A DNA stretch of 64,000 nucleotides from Clostridiaceae bacterium (GCA_902363735.1 CABJBA010000001.1:248001-312000), one strand, 5' to 3'; counted from the stretch's first letter, positions 47,568 to 56,178 are shown. The notes: generated by a model from the sequence alone, not told the origin. Made by a program: numbers and translations.

Positions 47568-48241
47568 TCCTTTAATTTTTTATCCAACAGGGCGGCGGCC
47601 CTGGAAAACGGGTAACAGACTACAAAATACATTACAAAGATCACACCGTACACCCAAAGGGAGGCGTCGGGGATGGTATATCTGGAAGCGTCAATAATCT
47701 GTTTTCCCACCTTGACTACTTCAATGACTCCAATCAGCACCACCAGGGAGGTAGTCTTGATCATTCGGGTCAAAAGGTTCATCACCGATGGAATCAGCCT
47801 TCTTACGGTCTGGGGTATGATAATATAACGGTACACCTGAAGCTTTGTCATACCCAGTCCAAAACCGCTCTGGTACTGGTGAACTGGTATAGACTCCAGA
47901 GCGCTTCGCACCAGGTCTCCCATTTCTGCCGCTCCCCAGAAGGTGAAAACGATAATGGCTGCTGCTCCGCCCGATAGATTAATATTCCAATGCTTTGCCG
48001 CTCCAAAGTAAACCAGAAACAAAAGAACAAGCTGAGGCATAATCCTGACAGTCTCCAGATAAAGACGGCACAAGATCTGGACAATCTTTTTTCTGCTGGT
48101 CATGATCATTCCAAGAATAATTCCAAGTCCCACCGACAGCACCATGGCTATGACCGCAATCCGGAGTGAGGCCCAAAGCCCGCCAAGCAGTCGCAGAAAG
48201 TTGGTTCCCTCAAACAGTATTCTAATTCCCAAATTCTGCAT
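47564..48241 (-). CDS. Amino-acid ABC transporter permease (HisM/GlnP type)
   Basis: 225-residue membrane permease with four to five helices. The EAA-type loop [47 protein letters not shown] is unmistakable for the polar amino-acid group. It overlaps the first permease by 20 bp, implying coupled translation, and probably forms a heterodimer with it. Confidence 0.93.
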   Translation of the reverse strand: MQNLGIRILFEGTNFLRLLGGLWASLRIAVIAMVLSVGLGIILGMIMTSRKKIVQILCRLYLETVRIMPQLVLLFLVYFGAAKHWNINLSGGAAAIIVFTFWGAAEMGDLVRSALESIPVHQYQSGFGLGMTKLQVYRYIIIPQTVRRLIPSVMNLLTRMIKTTSLVVLIGVIEVVKVGKQIIDASRYTIPDASLWVYGVIFVMYFVVCYPFSRAAALLDKKLKD

Positions 48242-48881
48242 AACGAACCCTCCTTTCTATCCAGGTACAAAGTAAGGATATTGGAAGCAAAATAATCAGG
48301 TAAGCGATAACCAGCATGAAAAGGGCCTCGTCTGTCTTATAGTAAATTCCAATCAAATCCTTTGCCACAAACATTAAATCAGCCAAAGCAACCGCACTGA
48401 ACACTGATGTTTCTTTAATAAGAAATATGATATTGGCACAAAACACCGGAACTGATGTAGTAATGGCCTGGGGAAGTATAATATGGAGAAATACCTGCCC
48501 CTTTGTAAGTCCCAGGCTGAGGCCTGATTCTGACTGAATGGGCGGCACCTGTTCAATTCCGGTTCGGAATGCCTCCGCCATATAGCTTCCGCCCAGAAAA
48601 GACAGGCCAATAATAGCACAGCTCTCAGAGCTTAAAACAATACCCAGCTTGGGAAGACCAAAATATAAAAAGAATAGCTGAATCAGCAGAGGTGTATTTC
48701 TAGACACCTCAACATATCCGTTTACAATATTTTTAAGCATCGGTATATGAAAAACCTTGACCAGGCTGCACAAAAGGCCAATGGTGGTTGCCAGCAGTAT
48801 ACCCACAAAAGAGATACGGAGCGTGATACCTGCCGCTTCTATATACATAGGCACATGGGCGCGGATAAATTCAAAATCCAT
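48222..48881 (-). CDS. Amino-acid ABC transporter permease (HisQ/GlnP type)
   Basis: 219-residue permease, first gene of the operon. It has the polar amino-acid permease loop MAEAFRTGIEQVPPIQSESGLSLGLTKGQVFLHIILPQAI and the N-terminal motif YIEAAGITLRISFVGILLATTIG. The ribosome site GGGGGGAG lies just ahead of the ATG. It follows the attenuator terminator by about 75 bases, so its expression depends on read-through. Confidence 0.93.
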   Translation of the reverse strand: MDFEFIRAHVPMYIEAAGITLRISFVGILLATTIGLLCSLVKVFHIPMLKNIVNGYVEVSRNTPLLIQLFFLYFGLPKLGIVLSSESCAIIGLSFLGGSYMAEAFRTGIEQVPPIQSESGLSLGLTKGQVFLHIILPQAITTSVPVFCANIIFLIKETSVFSAVALADLMFVAKDLIGIYYKTDEALFMLVIAYLIILLPISLLCTWIERRVRYAEFGN

Positions 48882-48953
48882 GATAATTCTCTCCCCCCGC
48901 CTTATCCTCTATCTGATACATGTAATAATATTCCTCCCTTTTTCATATGAAAT

Positions 48954-48988
48954 GAAAAAGGAAGCGGTATGCACACACATCCGCTTCC
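48954..48988 (-). terminator. Attenuator terminator upstream of the transporter operon
   Basis: In the minus direction the stem GGAAGCGG/CCGCTTCC, extended by AT(G)/CAT pairs around a short loop, is followed by TTTTTC. It lies between the leader peptide and the first structural gene, so it must be bypassed for expression. An alternative helix is visible: GGUGUGCGCA (49052 to 49043) can pair over 10 bp, two of them G-U, with UGUGCAUACC (48975 to 48966), opening the top of this stem. Confidence 0.85.
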
Positions 48989-49037
48989 TTCCACCCATTC
49001 TCTCAATACTGCAAGACAAAAATTGGAAATCAGACAT

Positions 49038-49142
49038 TTAAATGCGCACACCAACAGGCCATATCTCTTCGTGGACGAAGCATCTACAGCAACAACAACA
49101 CCGGATTTTGTTATTTGTTATTTGTTGGCAAACGATTTTCAT
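49038..49142 (-). CDS. Cysteine-rich leader peptide of an attenuator
   Basis: A 34-codon frame, too short for usual gene finding, with GGAG seven bases before its ATG. It contains seven cysteines: one at position 5, a run of five at 15-19 (TGT TGT TGT TGC TGT) and one at 21 after Arg. It ends at TAA, with its last four codons forming the proposed antiterminator strand. The frame lies downstream of a strong promoter and upstream of an intrinsic terminator, before an amino-acid transporter operon. The role is inferred as ribosome stalling when charged Cys-tRNA is scarce, permitting read-through. Confidence 0.85.
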   Translation of the reverse strand: MKIVCQQITNNKIRCCCCCRCFVHEEIWPVGVRI

Positions 49143-49171
49143 ATCTTTTCTCCTTCTCTTATTTTCATATC

Positions 49172-49195
49172 ATAGTAAACATATATGTTTACTAT
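49172..49195. promoter_or_regulatory. Perfect 24-bp palindrome overlapping the -10 box
   Basis: Half-site ATAGTAAACATA followed by its exact complement, with no spacer. It overlaps the -10 element of the leader promoter by five bases, so a dimeric protein bound here should block transcription. This would be a second level of control in addition to attenuation. Confidence 0.75.
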
Positions 49196-49219
49196 ACTAG
49201 TATCGTGCTCTTTTGTCAA
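49191..49219 (-). promoter_or_regulatory. Sigma-A promoter of the cysteine-leader operon
   Basis: Minus-strand consensus TTGACA (49214-49219), 17-bp spacer and TATAGT (49191-49196), about 50 bases before the leader peptide start. Confidence 0.88.
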
Positions 49220-49244
49220 TCTTTTTCGATATTTTTACCTTCAG

Positions 49245-49285
49245 TAAAAAAAGCGGAGCCAGTATTCCTTACTGTGCTCCGCTTT
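49245..49285 (-). terminator. Terminator of lon
   Basis: In the minus direction the stem AAGCGGAGC(A)CAG/CTG(G)CTCCGCTT is followed by TTTTTTTA, about 45 bases after the lon stop. It separates lon from the leader promoter. Confidence 0.88.
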
Positions 49286-49330
49286 CATGTCCCGGCTAAC
49301 ATACAGAAAACAGCCGGATTATTCTGTTTG

Positions 49331-51727
49331 TCAAGCATTTCCTTTCATACTCATATATGAAGGGTCTGGCCCTTCCAAAAGACGTCCGTTTCCGTTGTTT
49401 TGCATGAGCACATGCTCAATACGGGGAAGGAATATACCTAAAGACTCTTTCAGCACGTCTTCAACGGTTTCTACCGGAATAATAGTAAGCTGGTCTTTCA
49501 CTTCCTCAGGAACATCTTTTAAATCACTGACATTGTCTCTTGGGATCAGAACCCGGTTAATTCCCGCTCTTTGAGCTGCTAATAATTTTTCTTTCAGACC
49601 GCCGATGGGAAGTACTGCTCCCCTTAATGTAATTTCACCTGTCATAGCAAGCTTAGGATCCACCTTGCTGCCTGTTACCAGAGAGGCCAGTGCCGTAAAT
49701 AATCCGGTTCCCGCCGACGGGCCGTCTTTTGGAACAGCACCTGAAGGAACATGGATATGAATATCCCTTTCTTTAAAATTAAAGGCATTTAAGGGAAGTC
49801 TGGATTTTAACAGACTCAGGGAGATTCTGGCAGATTCCTTCATCACGTCCCCAAGCTTTCCGGTCAGCATAATAGCTCCGTTTCCAGGCATATGGGTTGC
49901 TTCTATAAAAAGTATTTCTCCGCCTACCGGAGTCCAGGCTAAGCCAGTCACTACTCCCGGAGGGTTATCAAGCTGTGCCTTGTCGTGTCGGGATACTTTT
50001 CTTCCCAGTATATCCTCCAAATCTTCTTCCCTGATTTCATAGGGCAGCACTGCTTTATTGGAAACGATTTTTTCTGTCGTAACTCTGGCTATACTTGCCA
50101 GCTGCTTTTTCAGCCCCCGCACGCCTGCTTCCAGAGTATAGTCGCTGACAATCTTCTGTAATACCAGATCATCAATCACTATTTGTTCCGGCTTTAAGCC
50201 ATGCTCTTCTAAAACAGATGGAATCAGGTGCTTTTTTCCAATGAAAAATTTTTCATCTGCTGTGTAACTGGATATCTGAATGATCTCCATACGGTCTAAT
50301 AAGGGGCCTGGTATGGTATCCAGGGAGTTAGCTGTTGCAACAAAAAAGACATCGGATAAATCATAGGGAAGATCTAAGTAATGATCGGTAAAGGTATTGT
50401 TCTGCTCCGGGTCCAGAACCTCTAACAGAGCACTGGCCGGATCCCCGCTGAAACCGCCGGACATCAGCTTATCAACCTCATCCAAGATCATAACTGGATT
50501 GGTTGCCCCTGCCTTTTTCATGCTTTGTATAATTCTTCCCGGCATGGCCCCTACATAAGTCCTCCTGTGTCCTCTGATTTCTGATTCATCACGAACCCCG
50601 CCCAGACTTAAGCGGATGTATGTTCTGTCAAGAGCTTCTGCAATGCTTTTACCCAAGCTGGTCTTTCCCGTTCCGGGAGGTCCTACAAGAAGCAGTATGG
50701 AACCTTTCTTATTCTTATTTAACTGCATAACTGCCAGATGCTGAATAATCCGGTCCTTCACTTTTTTAAGACCGTAATGCTGATCATCTAAAATCTTTCT
50801 GGCATGTTCCAGATCAATGGACTTTGCCCCTTCCTTTTTCCATGGAAGCTGGACGAGGAGGTCTAAGTAATTGCGTATGATATTATATTCAGGCCTGTTG
50901 GACTCCTGTTCGTTTAATTTGTCCAGTTCTTCCAAAGCAGCTTCCTTAATCTCATCGGGCATACCGGCTTCTTCTATTCTGGTTAAGTAATCCACATCTT
51001 TTTTGCCGCCTTCTTTGCCCTCGTTTAACTCTTCCTGAATAGCCTTTAACTGCTCTCTGAGCACGGTTTCCCGGTAATTCTTATTAGCCTTTTCTGAGAA
51101 CTTCTCGGAAATCTCCATCTGAAGCTCAATCATTTCCTTCTGCTTTAGCAGATAATCCATAAAACGCAGGCTTCGTTCTTTTAAGGAGCTCATTTCCAAA
51201 AGCTCATACTTTTCCTGAGCCGGTATCTGTGTGAACTGGGATAAATATGAGATAAGAGAATTTATGTCATGAAAATTGTTAACCACTCTCTGATACTGCT
51301 CTCCGCCTGTAAATTTCGCACTGATATCACTGGTAATGTTTTTAATATAGCCAAGAATTTCCTCCCGGCTCTTTTCATCTAAGTCCTCCTGATCAGGACT
51401 AATCCGGTACTGGGCATATGTGATACCGCCTTCTGTCCGTATTTCTCCTATTTCCACCCGGTCCAGAATCCTTGCGGCCACTTTGGCACCTTTTTCTGTA
51501 AGCTCTGCACTGCTTACCGCAAAGATCACACCAACTTTATGAAAATCTGCTTCTTTAAAGCTGCTGCCCATAGGAAGGGCAATTTTTACGGTTTCCCCAT
51601 CTTCTAAGTACTTAATATGGCTATCGTTTATAGATTCAAAAAGGAACATAGCGTCGGTGTGGGGAAGTACAACTTTATTTGATATAGGAAAAATGATTCC
51701 TGTTTTGCTTTCATAGTTATTCATCAT
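49331..51727 (-). CDS. lon: ATP-dependent protease Lon
   Basis: 798-residue cytoplasmic AAA+ serine protease that degrades misfolded and regulatory proteins. It has an N-terminal LON substrate domain (residues 10-200), Walker A GPPGTGKT near residue 350, Walker B VMILDEVDK and the arginine-finger region. The C-terminal protease domain has the Ser/Lys dyad: Ser in PKDGPSAGTG near residue 672 and Lys in GGLKEKLLAAQRAG. The last 25 residues extend past the usual end. It is a single transcript; its promoter region carries a 17-bp element also found at the adjacent tetR promoter. Confidence 0.97.
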   Translation of the reverse strand: MMNNYESKTGIIFPISNKVVLPHTDAMFLFESINDSHIKYLEDGETVKIALPMGSSFKEADFHKVGVIFAVSSAELTEKGAKVAARILDRVEIGEIRTEGGITYAQYRISPDQEDLDEKSREEILGYIKNITSDISAKFTGGEQYQRVVNNFHDINSLISYLSQFTQIPAQEKYELLEMSSLKERSLRFMDYLLKQKEMIELQMEISEKFSEKANKNYRETVLREQLKAIQEELNEGKEGGKKDVDYLTRIEEAGMPDEIKEAALEELDKLNEQESNRPEYNIIRNYLDLLVQLPWKKEGAKSIDLEHARKILDDQHYGLKKVKDRIIQHLAVMQLNKNKKGSILLLVGPPGTGKTSLGKSIAEALDRTYIRLSLGGVRDESEIRGHRRTYVGAMPGRIIQSMKKAGATNPVMILDEVDKLMSGGFSGDPASALLEVLDPEQNNTFTDHYLDLPYDLSDVFFVATANSLDTIPGPLLDRMEIIQISSYTADEKFFIGKKHLIPSVLEEHGLKPEQIVIDDLVLQKIVSDYTLEAGVRGLKKQLASIARVTTEKIVSNKAVLPYEIREEDLEDILGRKVSRHDKAQLDNPPGVVTGLAWTPVGGEILFIEATHMPGNGAIMLTGKLGDVMKESARISLSLLKSRLPLNAFNFKERDIHIHVPSGAVPKDGPSAGTGLFTALASLVTGSKVDPKLAMTGEITLRGAVLPIGGLKEKLLAAQRAGINRVLIPRDNVSDLKDVPEEVKDQLTIIPVETVEDVLKESLGIFLPRIEHVLMQNNGNGRLLEGPDPSYMSMKGNA

Positions 51728-51752
51728 AGTTTTATCCTTTCTGTGTATTCAA

Positions 51753-51769
51753 AAGTGAATGTTCGTTTA
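51753..51769. promoter_or_regulatory. Putative TetR operator upstream of lon
   Basis: AAGTGAATGTTCGTTTA agrees at 15 of 17 bases with the element inside the tetR promoter (52428-52444, minus strand). It abuts a TATAAT-type -10 for lon (51770-51775). Confidence 0.6.
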
Positions 51770-51839
51770 ATTATAGTGAATTTTTTGCGAGACTTTTTGT
51801 AAGAACAGCTTTACAAAAGAATCCCGCCTGTCAAATACC

Positions 51840-52403
51840 TTATAATAATATTGCATCCTGAATAATCTGAATCATTTCCTGCAGAAGATCTGCCTTCTGA
51901 TCTTCGCTTTTGCAGCTATCAATGGCAATCACTTTTACCGGCTGAAACACGATCGCCAATAAATTATCTTCATGATAATTCTTTATGATGCGGTTCCTCT
52001 TCATGTCTGTCATCAAATCGTAGATATTACAGACACCCTTTTTTCCGGAACAGTTATTGGCTAAGGAGGGACAGTTTGAAAACTGCTCTACAAAGCTGAA
52101 AACTTCTCTGTTCTCTGATATATAGTTGTAGTAACTGCGGATCAGCATTTCAATCTGACTGCGCCCTTCCATTTCCCGGTTTATACACTCAAGGAGATAA
52201 TCATAGATTTCCTCTGAATACTCCGTGTATATGTCGTGGAGCATATCTTCCTTGTTCTCAAAATAGATATATACTGTCGCCGGCGATACCCCTGCCAGCC
52301 TGGCAATTTTAGAGACAGAGGTGCCGTGAAAGCCCTCCTGCAGGATCAGCTTGATTACCGCTTCTTTAATGCTTTTCACCTTTTCGTCATCTTTTTTTCT
52401 CAT
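51840..52403 (-). CDS. TetR-family transcriptional regulator
   Basis: 187-residue repressor. The N-terminal helix-turn-helix (KEAVIKLILQEGFHGTSVSKIARLAGVSPATVYIYFENKEDML) is a clear TetR_N domain. The C-terminal ligand domain contains CSGKKGVC and a further Cys-Ser near residue 175, which might matter for redox or metal sensing but this is unproven. GAGGTGATG precedes the ATG. It is encoded just upstream of lon on the same strand, with a separate promoter that contains its probable operator. Confidence 0.92.
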   Translation of the reverse strand: MRKKDDEKVKSIKEAVIKLILQEGFHGTSVSKIARLAGVSPATVYIYFENKEDMLHDIYTEYSEEIYDYLLECINREMEGRSQIEMLIRSYYNYISENREVFSFVEQFSNCPSLANNCSGKKGVCNIYDLMTDMKRNRIIKNYHEDNLLAIVFQPVKVIAIDSCKSEDQKADLLQEMIQIIQDAILL

Positions 52404-52423
52404 GCCATCACCTCTATGATTCT

Positions 52424-52452
52424 ATAATAAACGATCATTCATTTATTGTCAA
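52424..52452 (-). promoter_or_regulatory. tetR promoter with operator-like dyad in the spacer
   Basis: TTGACA (52447-52452), 17-bp spacer and TATTAT (52424-52429). The spacer holds AAATGAATGATCGTTTA, an imperfect palindrome centred on GATC, consistent with autorepression. Confidence 0.72.
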
Positions 52453-52467
52453 TATATTTTTATTCCA

Positions 52468-53232
52468 TTACATTTTAAAGGAATAATAATAAGATCTTCC
52501 ACTCTCCGTCATACGCCGGATATCCACCTTAAAGATATCACTGATACATCTGTGAATCTTGGAGCTGGATGCGTCCTCATAGGCAGCCACCCTCCCCTTT
52601 TCCATCACAGCCAGACGGTCTGAATAATTCAACGCCAGATTCAGGTCATGAAGAACCAGCACGATGGTCTTTCCAAGATCTTTGTTTAAGCGGCTTATCA
52701 TATCCATAATTTCATAGGAAACATTGATATCCAGATAGGTGGTTGGTTCATCGAGAAAAATAACCGGAGTGTCCTGAGCCAATACCATAGCAAGAAAGAC
52801 CCTCTGGCGCTCTCCCCCGGACAGCTGGCGCAGGCTTTTTCTCCGGAGCGACTGACAGCAGGTCACCTCCATGGCATATTCCATCAGCCGTTTATCCTCG
52901 GCAGAAGATATGCTGATGGGAGACTGATGGGGATATCTTCCCGACATCACTGCATCCTCCACCGCCATTTCAGGTATGTAGCCGCTTTGCATCAACACGG
53001 ATACCTTTTTGGCAAACTCTTTCCGTTTCATGGAGCTGATCTCGTTCTCTTCTAAAAATACCTTCCCCTTATTTGGAAGCAAAAGCCGGGAAGCCAGCTT
53101 TAACACCGTACTTTTTCCGCAGCCATTGGGACCGATGATGGTGGTTATCTTCCCCTTTTCAAAGTTTAAATTCATTTCCTGAATCAGCGGCTGCTTACTA
53201 TAGGAATAAGTCACACCTTCCAGTCTGATCAT
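52468..53232 (-). CDS. FecE/BtuD-type ABC ATPase
   Basis: 254-residue ATPase of the iron-siderophore/heme/cobalamin family. Walker A GPNGCGKST near residue 37, signature LSGGERQRVFLAMVLAQ, Walker B VIFLDEPTTYLD and switch His in VLHDLNLALNYSDR. It is last in a four-gene operon with a FecCD permease, a lipoprotein and a radical SAM enzyme, and energises uptake by that permease. Confidence 0.94.
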   Translation of the reverse strand: MIRLEGVTYSYSKQPLIQEMNLNFEKGKITTIIGPNGCGKSTVLKLASRLLLPNKGKVFLEENEISSMKRKEFAKKVSVLMQSGYIPEMAVEDAVMSGRYPHQSPISISSAEDKRLMEYAMEVTCCQSLRRKSLRQLSGGERQRVFLAMVLAQDTPVIFLDEPTTYLDINVSYEIMDMISRLNKDLGKTIVLVLHDLNLALNYSDRLAVMEKGRVAAYEDASSSKIHRCISDIFKVDIRRMTESGRSYYYSFKM

Positions 53233-53241
53233 AATTTCCTC

Positions 53242-54237
53242 TCACCCCTTTTGCCTGTTTTTTAAGATCAGATAGAGAAAGAACGGACCTCCCAGAAATG
53301 ACATCAGAATTCCCACCGGAAGTTCATACGGAAGAAACAATGTTCTGGCCAACAGGTCACATAAAATAACAAACATACCTCCTGCCAGGGCACTGGCAGG
53401 AATAGCAAACCTATTATCCTGTCCTATGATTAATTTCACCCCATGAGGAACTAAAAGGCCTACAAAGCCGATCATTCCTGCAAAACTGACTGCTGCTCCT
53501 GCCAGAATAGCCGCAATAGTTAAATAAATACAACGGCATGCGTTTACATTCATGCCCAGGGCCTTTGCACTGTCCGCTCCAAGATTTAAAATATTAAGTC
53601 CTTTGGAACTTAACAAAGCCAGAATAAGCCCGGCTCCAATAAAAACTGCGGGGTAAACAAGGGCGCCGGAAGTAACTGCAGAAAGCCCCCCTACAAGAAA
53701 ATTTCCCGCCCCTACATAAGCATCAGGATACAGAATCATAATTGAATTCATCCCTGCGCTGAAAATACTGTTGACTACAAAGCCTGTCAAAACCAGCAAA
53801 ATTCTTGATACCCTGGTAAGCATGGTAATTGACAAAACCAGCATACATGCCAGAAGAGCCCCGGAAAATGCCGCTAAAGGCAAAAACAAAGGGGCTGCCG
53901 GAAGAAAAGCAGAAGTCAGCAGAACCAGCAGTCCCGCTCCTGCATTGACTCCTATAACATTAGGGCTTGCCAGAGGATTATTCAGAACAGATTGGATCAC
54001 AGTACCGGATACTGCCAAAGCGCTTCCTGCAAGCAGGGCTCCCGTCACTCTGGGCAGGCGCACCGTAAGAAGTATCCGGTATAGGGAATCATCAGGATCA
54101 CCTCCAAAGAGGGTGGCAATCAGTACAGAAGGCAGGATATTAGTGGCTCCCAGACACAGCCCCAGCAAAACAGAAGCCGCCAGCCCTGCGGCCGACAAAA
54201 GGATAATCAGAATCCTAGCTTTATTATTTCGTTCCAT
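53242..54237 (-). CDS. FecCD-family permease (metal chelate/tetrapyrrole importer)
   Basis: 331-residue membrane permease with eight to ten helices. Family motifs: LRLPRVTGALLAGSALAVSGTVIQSVLNNPLASPNVIGVNAGAG in the N-terminal half and FVGLLVPHGVKLIIGQDNRFAIPASALAGG near residue 265. The start at 54237 has GGGAG ahead and overlaps the upstream lipoprotein gene by 14 bp. Substrate class is iron chelate, heme or corrinoid; the co-transcribed radical SAM enzyme favours a tetrapyrrole. Confidence 0.93.
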   Translation of the reverse strand: MERNNKARILIILLSAAGLAASVLLGLCLGATNILPSVLIATLFGGDPDDSLYRILLTVRLPRVTGALLAGSALAVSGTVIQSVLNNPLASPNVIGVNAGAGLLVLLTSAFLPAAPLFLPLAAFSGALLACMLVLSITMLTRVSRILLVLTGFVVNSIFSAGMNSIMILYPDAYVGAGNFLVGGLSAVTSGALVYPAVFIGAGLILALLSSKGLNILNLGADSAKALGMNVNACRCIYLTIAAILAGAAVSFAGMIGFVGLLVPHGVKLIIGQDNRFAIPASALAGGMFVILCDLLARTLFLPYELPVGILMSFLGGPFFLYLILKNRQKG

Positions 54238-55168
54238 AAATAATCTCCCAAAGGTATGTATAACTTTCTGCCCATTTTCCATTTGGTTTATACAGAAATT
54301 TTTCTTTTGGCAAAAGAATATAGCGGCCGTTTTTTACAGCAGCAAGACCGCTCCACGCCGGATTTTTTTCAATGGTTTCTTTTAAATTCTTCCTGGCAAG
54401 GTCATCATCATTTCCCATAGGAATCACAAAGATATAATCCGGATCTTCCTTTACAATGCTTTCCATGTTAAATTCCTTCAGCACGCTTTGATTTTCATCG
54501 GCAATATTGATGCAGCCTAAGTCCCTCAGCATTTTCCCTGTCATGGTCTTGGAATTCTGAGCCGCTGCTCCGCCGGAGTAGGTAATGAGGAGTAAAACAG
54601 ATGGTGTTGTCTGAGGCCTTGAGGCAGAAAGAATTTCTTTAATCCGGGTTTCCACATCTAATCCCTTTTCCTGGAACTGCTCATGCTTTCCCGTCATTTC
54701 TGTACATGTTTTAAGCATGGAAAGATAGTCCTCAAAATGAGTCACATTAAAGTAAACCGCCGGAATGCCTGCCTGTATAAAAACTTCTTTTAGTGCAACA
54801 TGTTCCTTTGTTTCTGAGGAAAGCAGAACTAGATCCGGATTTAAAGCTATGATTTTTTCTGTACTGGGACTGTTAAACTTCCCTACAGAAACAATTTCCT
54901 CTGAAAGCTCCAGCCCTCTTTCCTCAAACGCATCATCCGTAACACCTGCTAAAGTACCTCCGGCTGAAAGCCAGATTTCTGCAAAGCTTCCCATCAGGGC
55001 CACCACTCGTCTGGGATTCTTTACTGTTATCTCCTGTCCCAGGGCATCGGTAAACCGGTATCCTTCCTGGACAGCAGCAGCCGGTTCTGCCACTTTTTTT
55101 CCGCATCCTGCAAGCCCGTTCAACACCATAAGAAACATCACTGCATAAGCCATTATTTTTATCTTCAA
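54224..55168 (-). CDS. Periplasmic-binding-protein-2 lipoprotein (FepB/BtuF-like)
   Basis: 314-residue lipoprotein (signal MKIKIMAYAVMFLMVLNGLA, lipobox AGC). The body is class III binding-protein-like: FTDALGQEITVKNPRRVVALMGSFAEIWLSAGG, STEKIIALNPDLVLLSS and AWSGLAAVKNGRYILLPKEKFLYKPNGKW. It captures the chelate for the permease and ATPase downstream. Its start overlaps the radical SAM stop by 4 bp, so enzyme and importer are translated together. Confidence 0.93.
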   Translation of the reverse strand: MKIKIMAYAVMFLMVLNGLAGCGKKVAEPAAAVQEGYRFTDALGQEITVKNPRRVVALMGSFAEIWLSAGGTLAGVTDDAFEERGLELSEEIVSVGKFNSPSTEKIIALNPDLVLLSSETKEHVALKEVFIQAGIPAVYFNVTHFEDYLSMLKTCTEMTGKHEQFQEKGLDVETRIKEILSASRPQTTPSVLLLITYSGGAAAQNSKTMTGKMLRDLGCINIADENQSVLKEFNMESIVKEDPDYIFVIPMGNDDDLARKNLKETIEKNPAWSGLAAVKNGRYILLPKEKFLYKPNGKWAESYTYLWEIIYGTK

Positions 55169-56178
55169 TTGAGCAAGGCTCCTTCTTCCAATAATTGTTT
55201 TCCAAAAGCGCAGTAACTATCCTCTGCCATATAATCACCCTCATGATAATATCCTGCCCTGGCCCGGCAGCCTCCGCATGCTTTCACATAGGTGCATTCC
55301 CTGCATGTCCCCTTGTAATTCTGGGTGCGCAGGTTTTCAAACAGGCTGCTGTTCCTCCATATACGGTCAAAAGTGTCCTTGCGGATATCTCCTGCTTCCT
55401 CAACCATATAAGCACAGGGACGGACCTTTCCCACAGGGCTGACCACACAATAGGAAAGTCCTGCAAGACAACCTCTGGTAAAACGGGTATCCACCTCCAT
55501 CTGCTTTGCAACTCTTGTAAACTGAGGGGCACAGGTAGGCTTTATATCAATTGAAACCTCCTTTTGCTTGGCCATAACGGTCTGCAAAAGCTTCTCATAT
55601 TCCATCACTTCCAGGGAAGTTTCCTCCAGATATATTCCTCTGCCAACGGGAATCAGAAAAAACAAATAACTTGCAACCGCTCCGGCACTCACCGCAAAAT
55701 CAATGATATGGCTTACCTCGTCCTGATTCCAGTCCATGATAGTCGTATGCAGCTGAAAAGGCAGACCTGCCTTTTTGCAGTTTTCGATTCCCTTAAGAGT
55801 AAGACCGTATGCGTTTTCATCTCCCCTGAACTGGTTATGCTTATCTTCATCCAGGCTGTCAAGGCTGATTCCCATAGATGCAGCACCACACGCCTTCAGT
55901 TTTTTAGCCACCTCCTCCGTAATCAGCATTCCATTGGTGCCGAAAACAGGCCTGAGCCCCTTACCGGAGGCATAAGATACCAAATTATAAATGTCAGGGC
56001 GCATCAGCGGTTCCCCTCCGCTGAAAATCATAATGCGAAATCCTGCGGCAGTAATTTCATCAATCAGTTTTTTCGCTTCCTCTGTTGTCAATTCATCCGT
56101 CTTTTTACTGCCCGCATCCTGATAGCAATGCTTGCATTTAAGATTGCACTGGTTTGTTGTCATCCATGAAACTATCAT
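55165..56178 (-). CDS. Radical SAM/SPASM protein, NirJ/AhbD-like
   Basis: 337-residue radical SAM enzyme with cluster motif CNLKCKHC at residues 12-19 and the NirJ2-like sequence GFRIMIFSGGEPLMRPDIYNLVSYASGKGLRPVFGTNG. The C-terminal SPASM/twitch domain carries Cys residues: CAPQF, GCLAGLSYCVVSPVGKVRPCAY and CRECTYVKACGGCRARA. Relatives act in heme d1 and alternative heme (siroheme decarboxylation) pathways. As first gene of an operon with a FecBCD importer it may modify an imported tetrapyrrole. The substrate is unproven. Confidence 0.88.
   Translation of the reverse strand: MIVSWMTTNQCNLKCKHCYQDAGSKKTDELTTEEAKKLIDEITAAGFRIMIFSGGEPLMRPDIYNLVSYASGKGLRPVFGTNGMLITEEVAKKLKACGAASMGISLDSLDEDKHNQFRGDENAYGLTLKGIENCKKAGLPFQLHTTIMDWNQDEVSHIIDFAVSAGAVASYLFFLIPVGRGIYLEETSLEVMEYEKLLQTVMAKQKEVSIDIKPTCAPQFTRVAKQMEVDTRFTRGCLAGLSYCVVSPVGKVRPCAYMVEEAGDIRKDTFDRIWRNSSLFENLRTQNYKGTCRECTYVKACGGCRARAGYYHEGDYMAEDSYCAFGKQLLEEGALLN

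Noticed and set aside
48954..49142. T-box riboswitch for cysteine
   Set aside because: No T-box sequence (AGGGUGGNACCGCG-like) or Stem I layout is visible. The leader instead encodes a Cys-rich peptide, which fits ribosome-mediated attenuation better.
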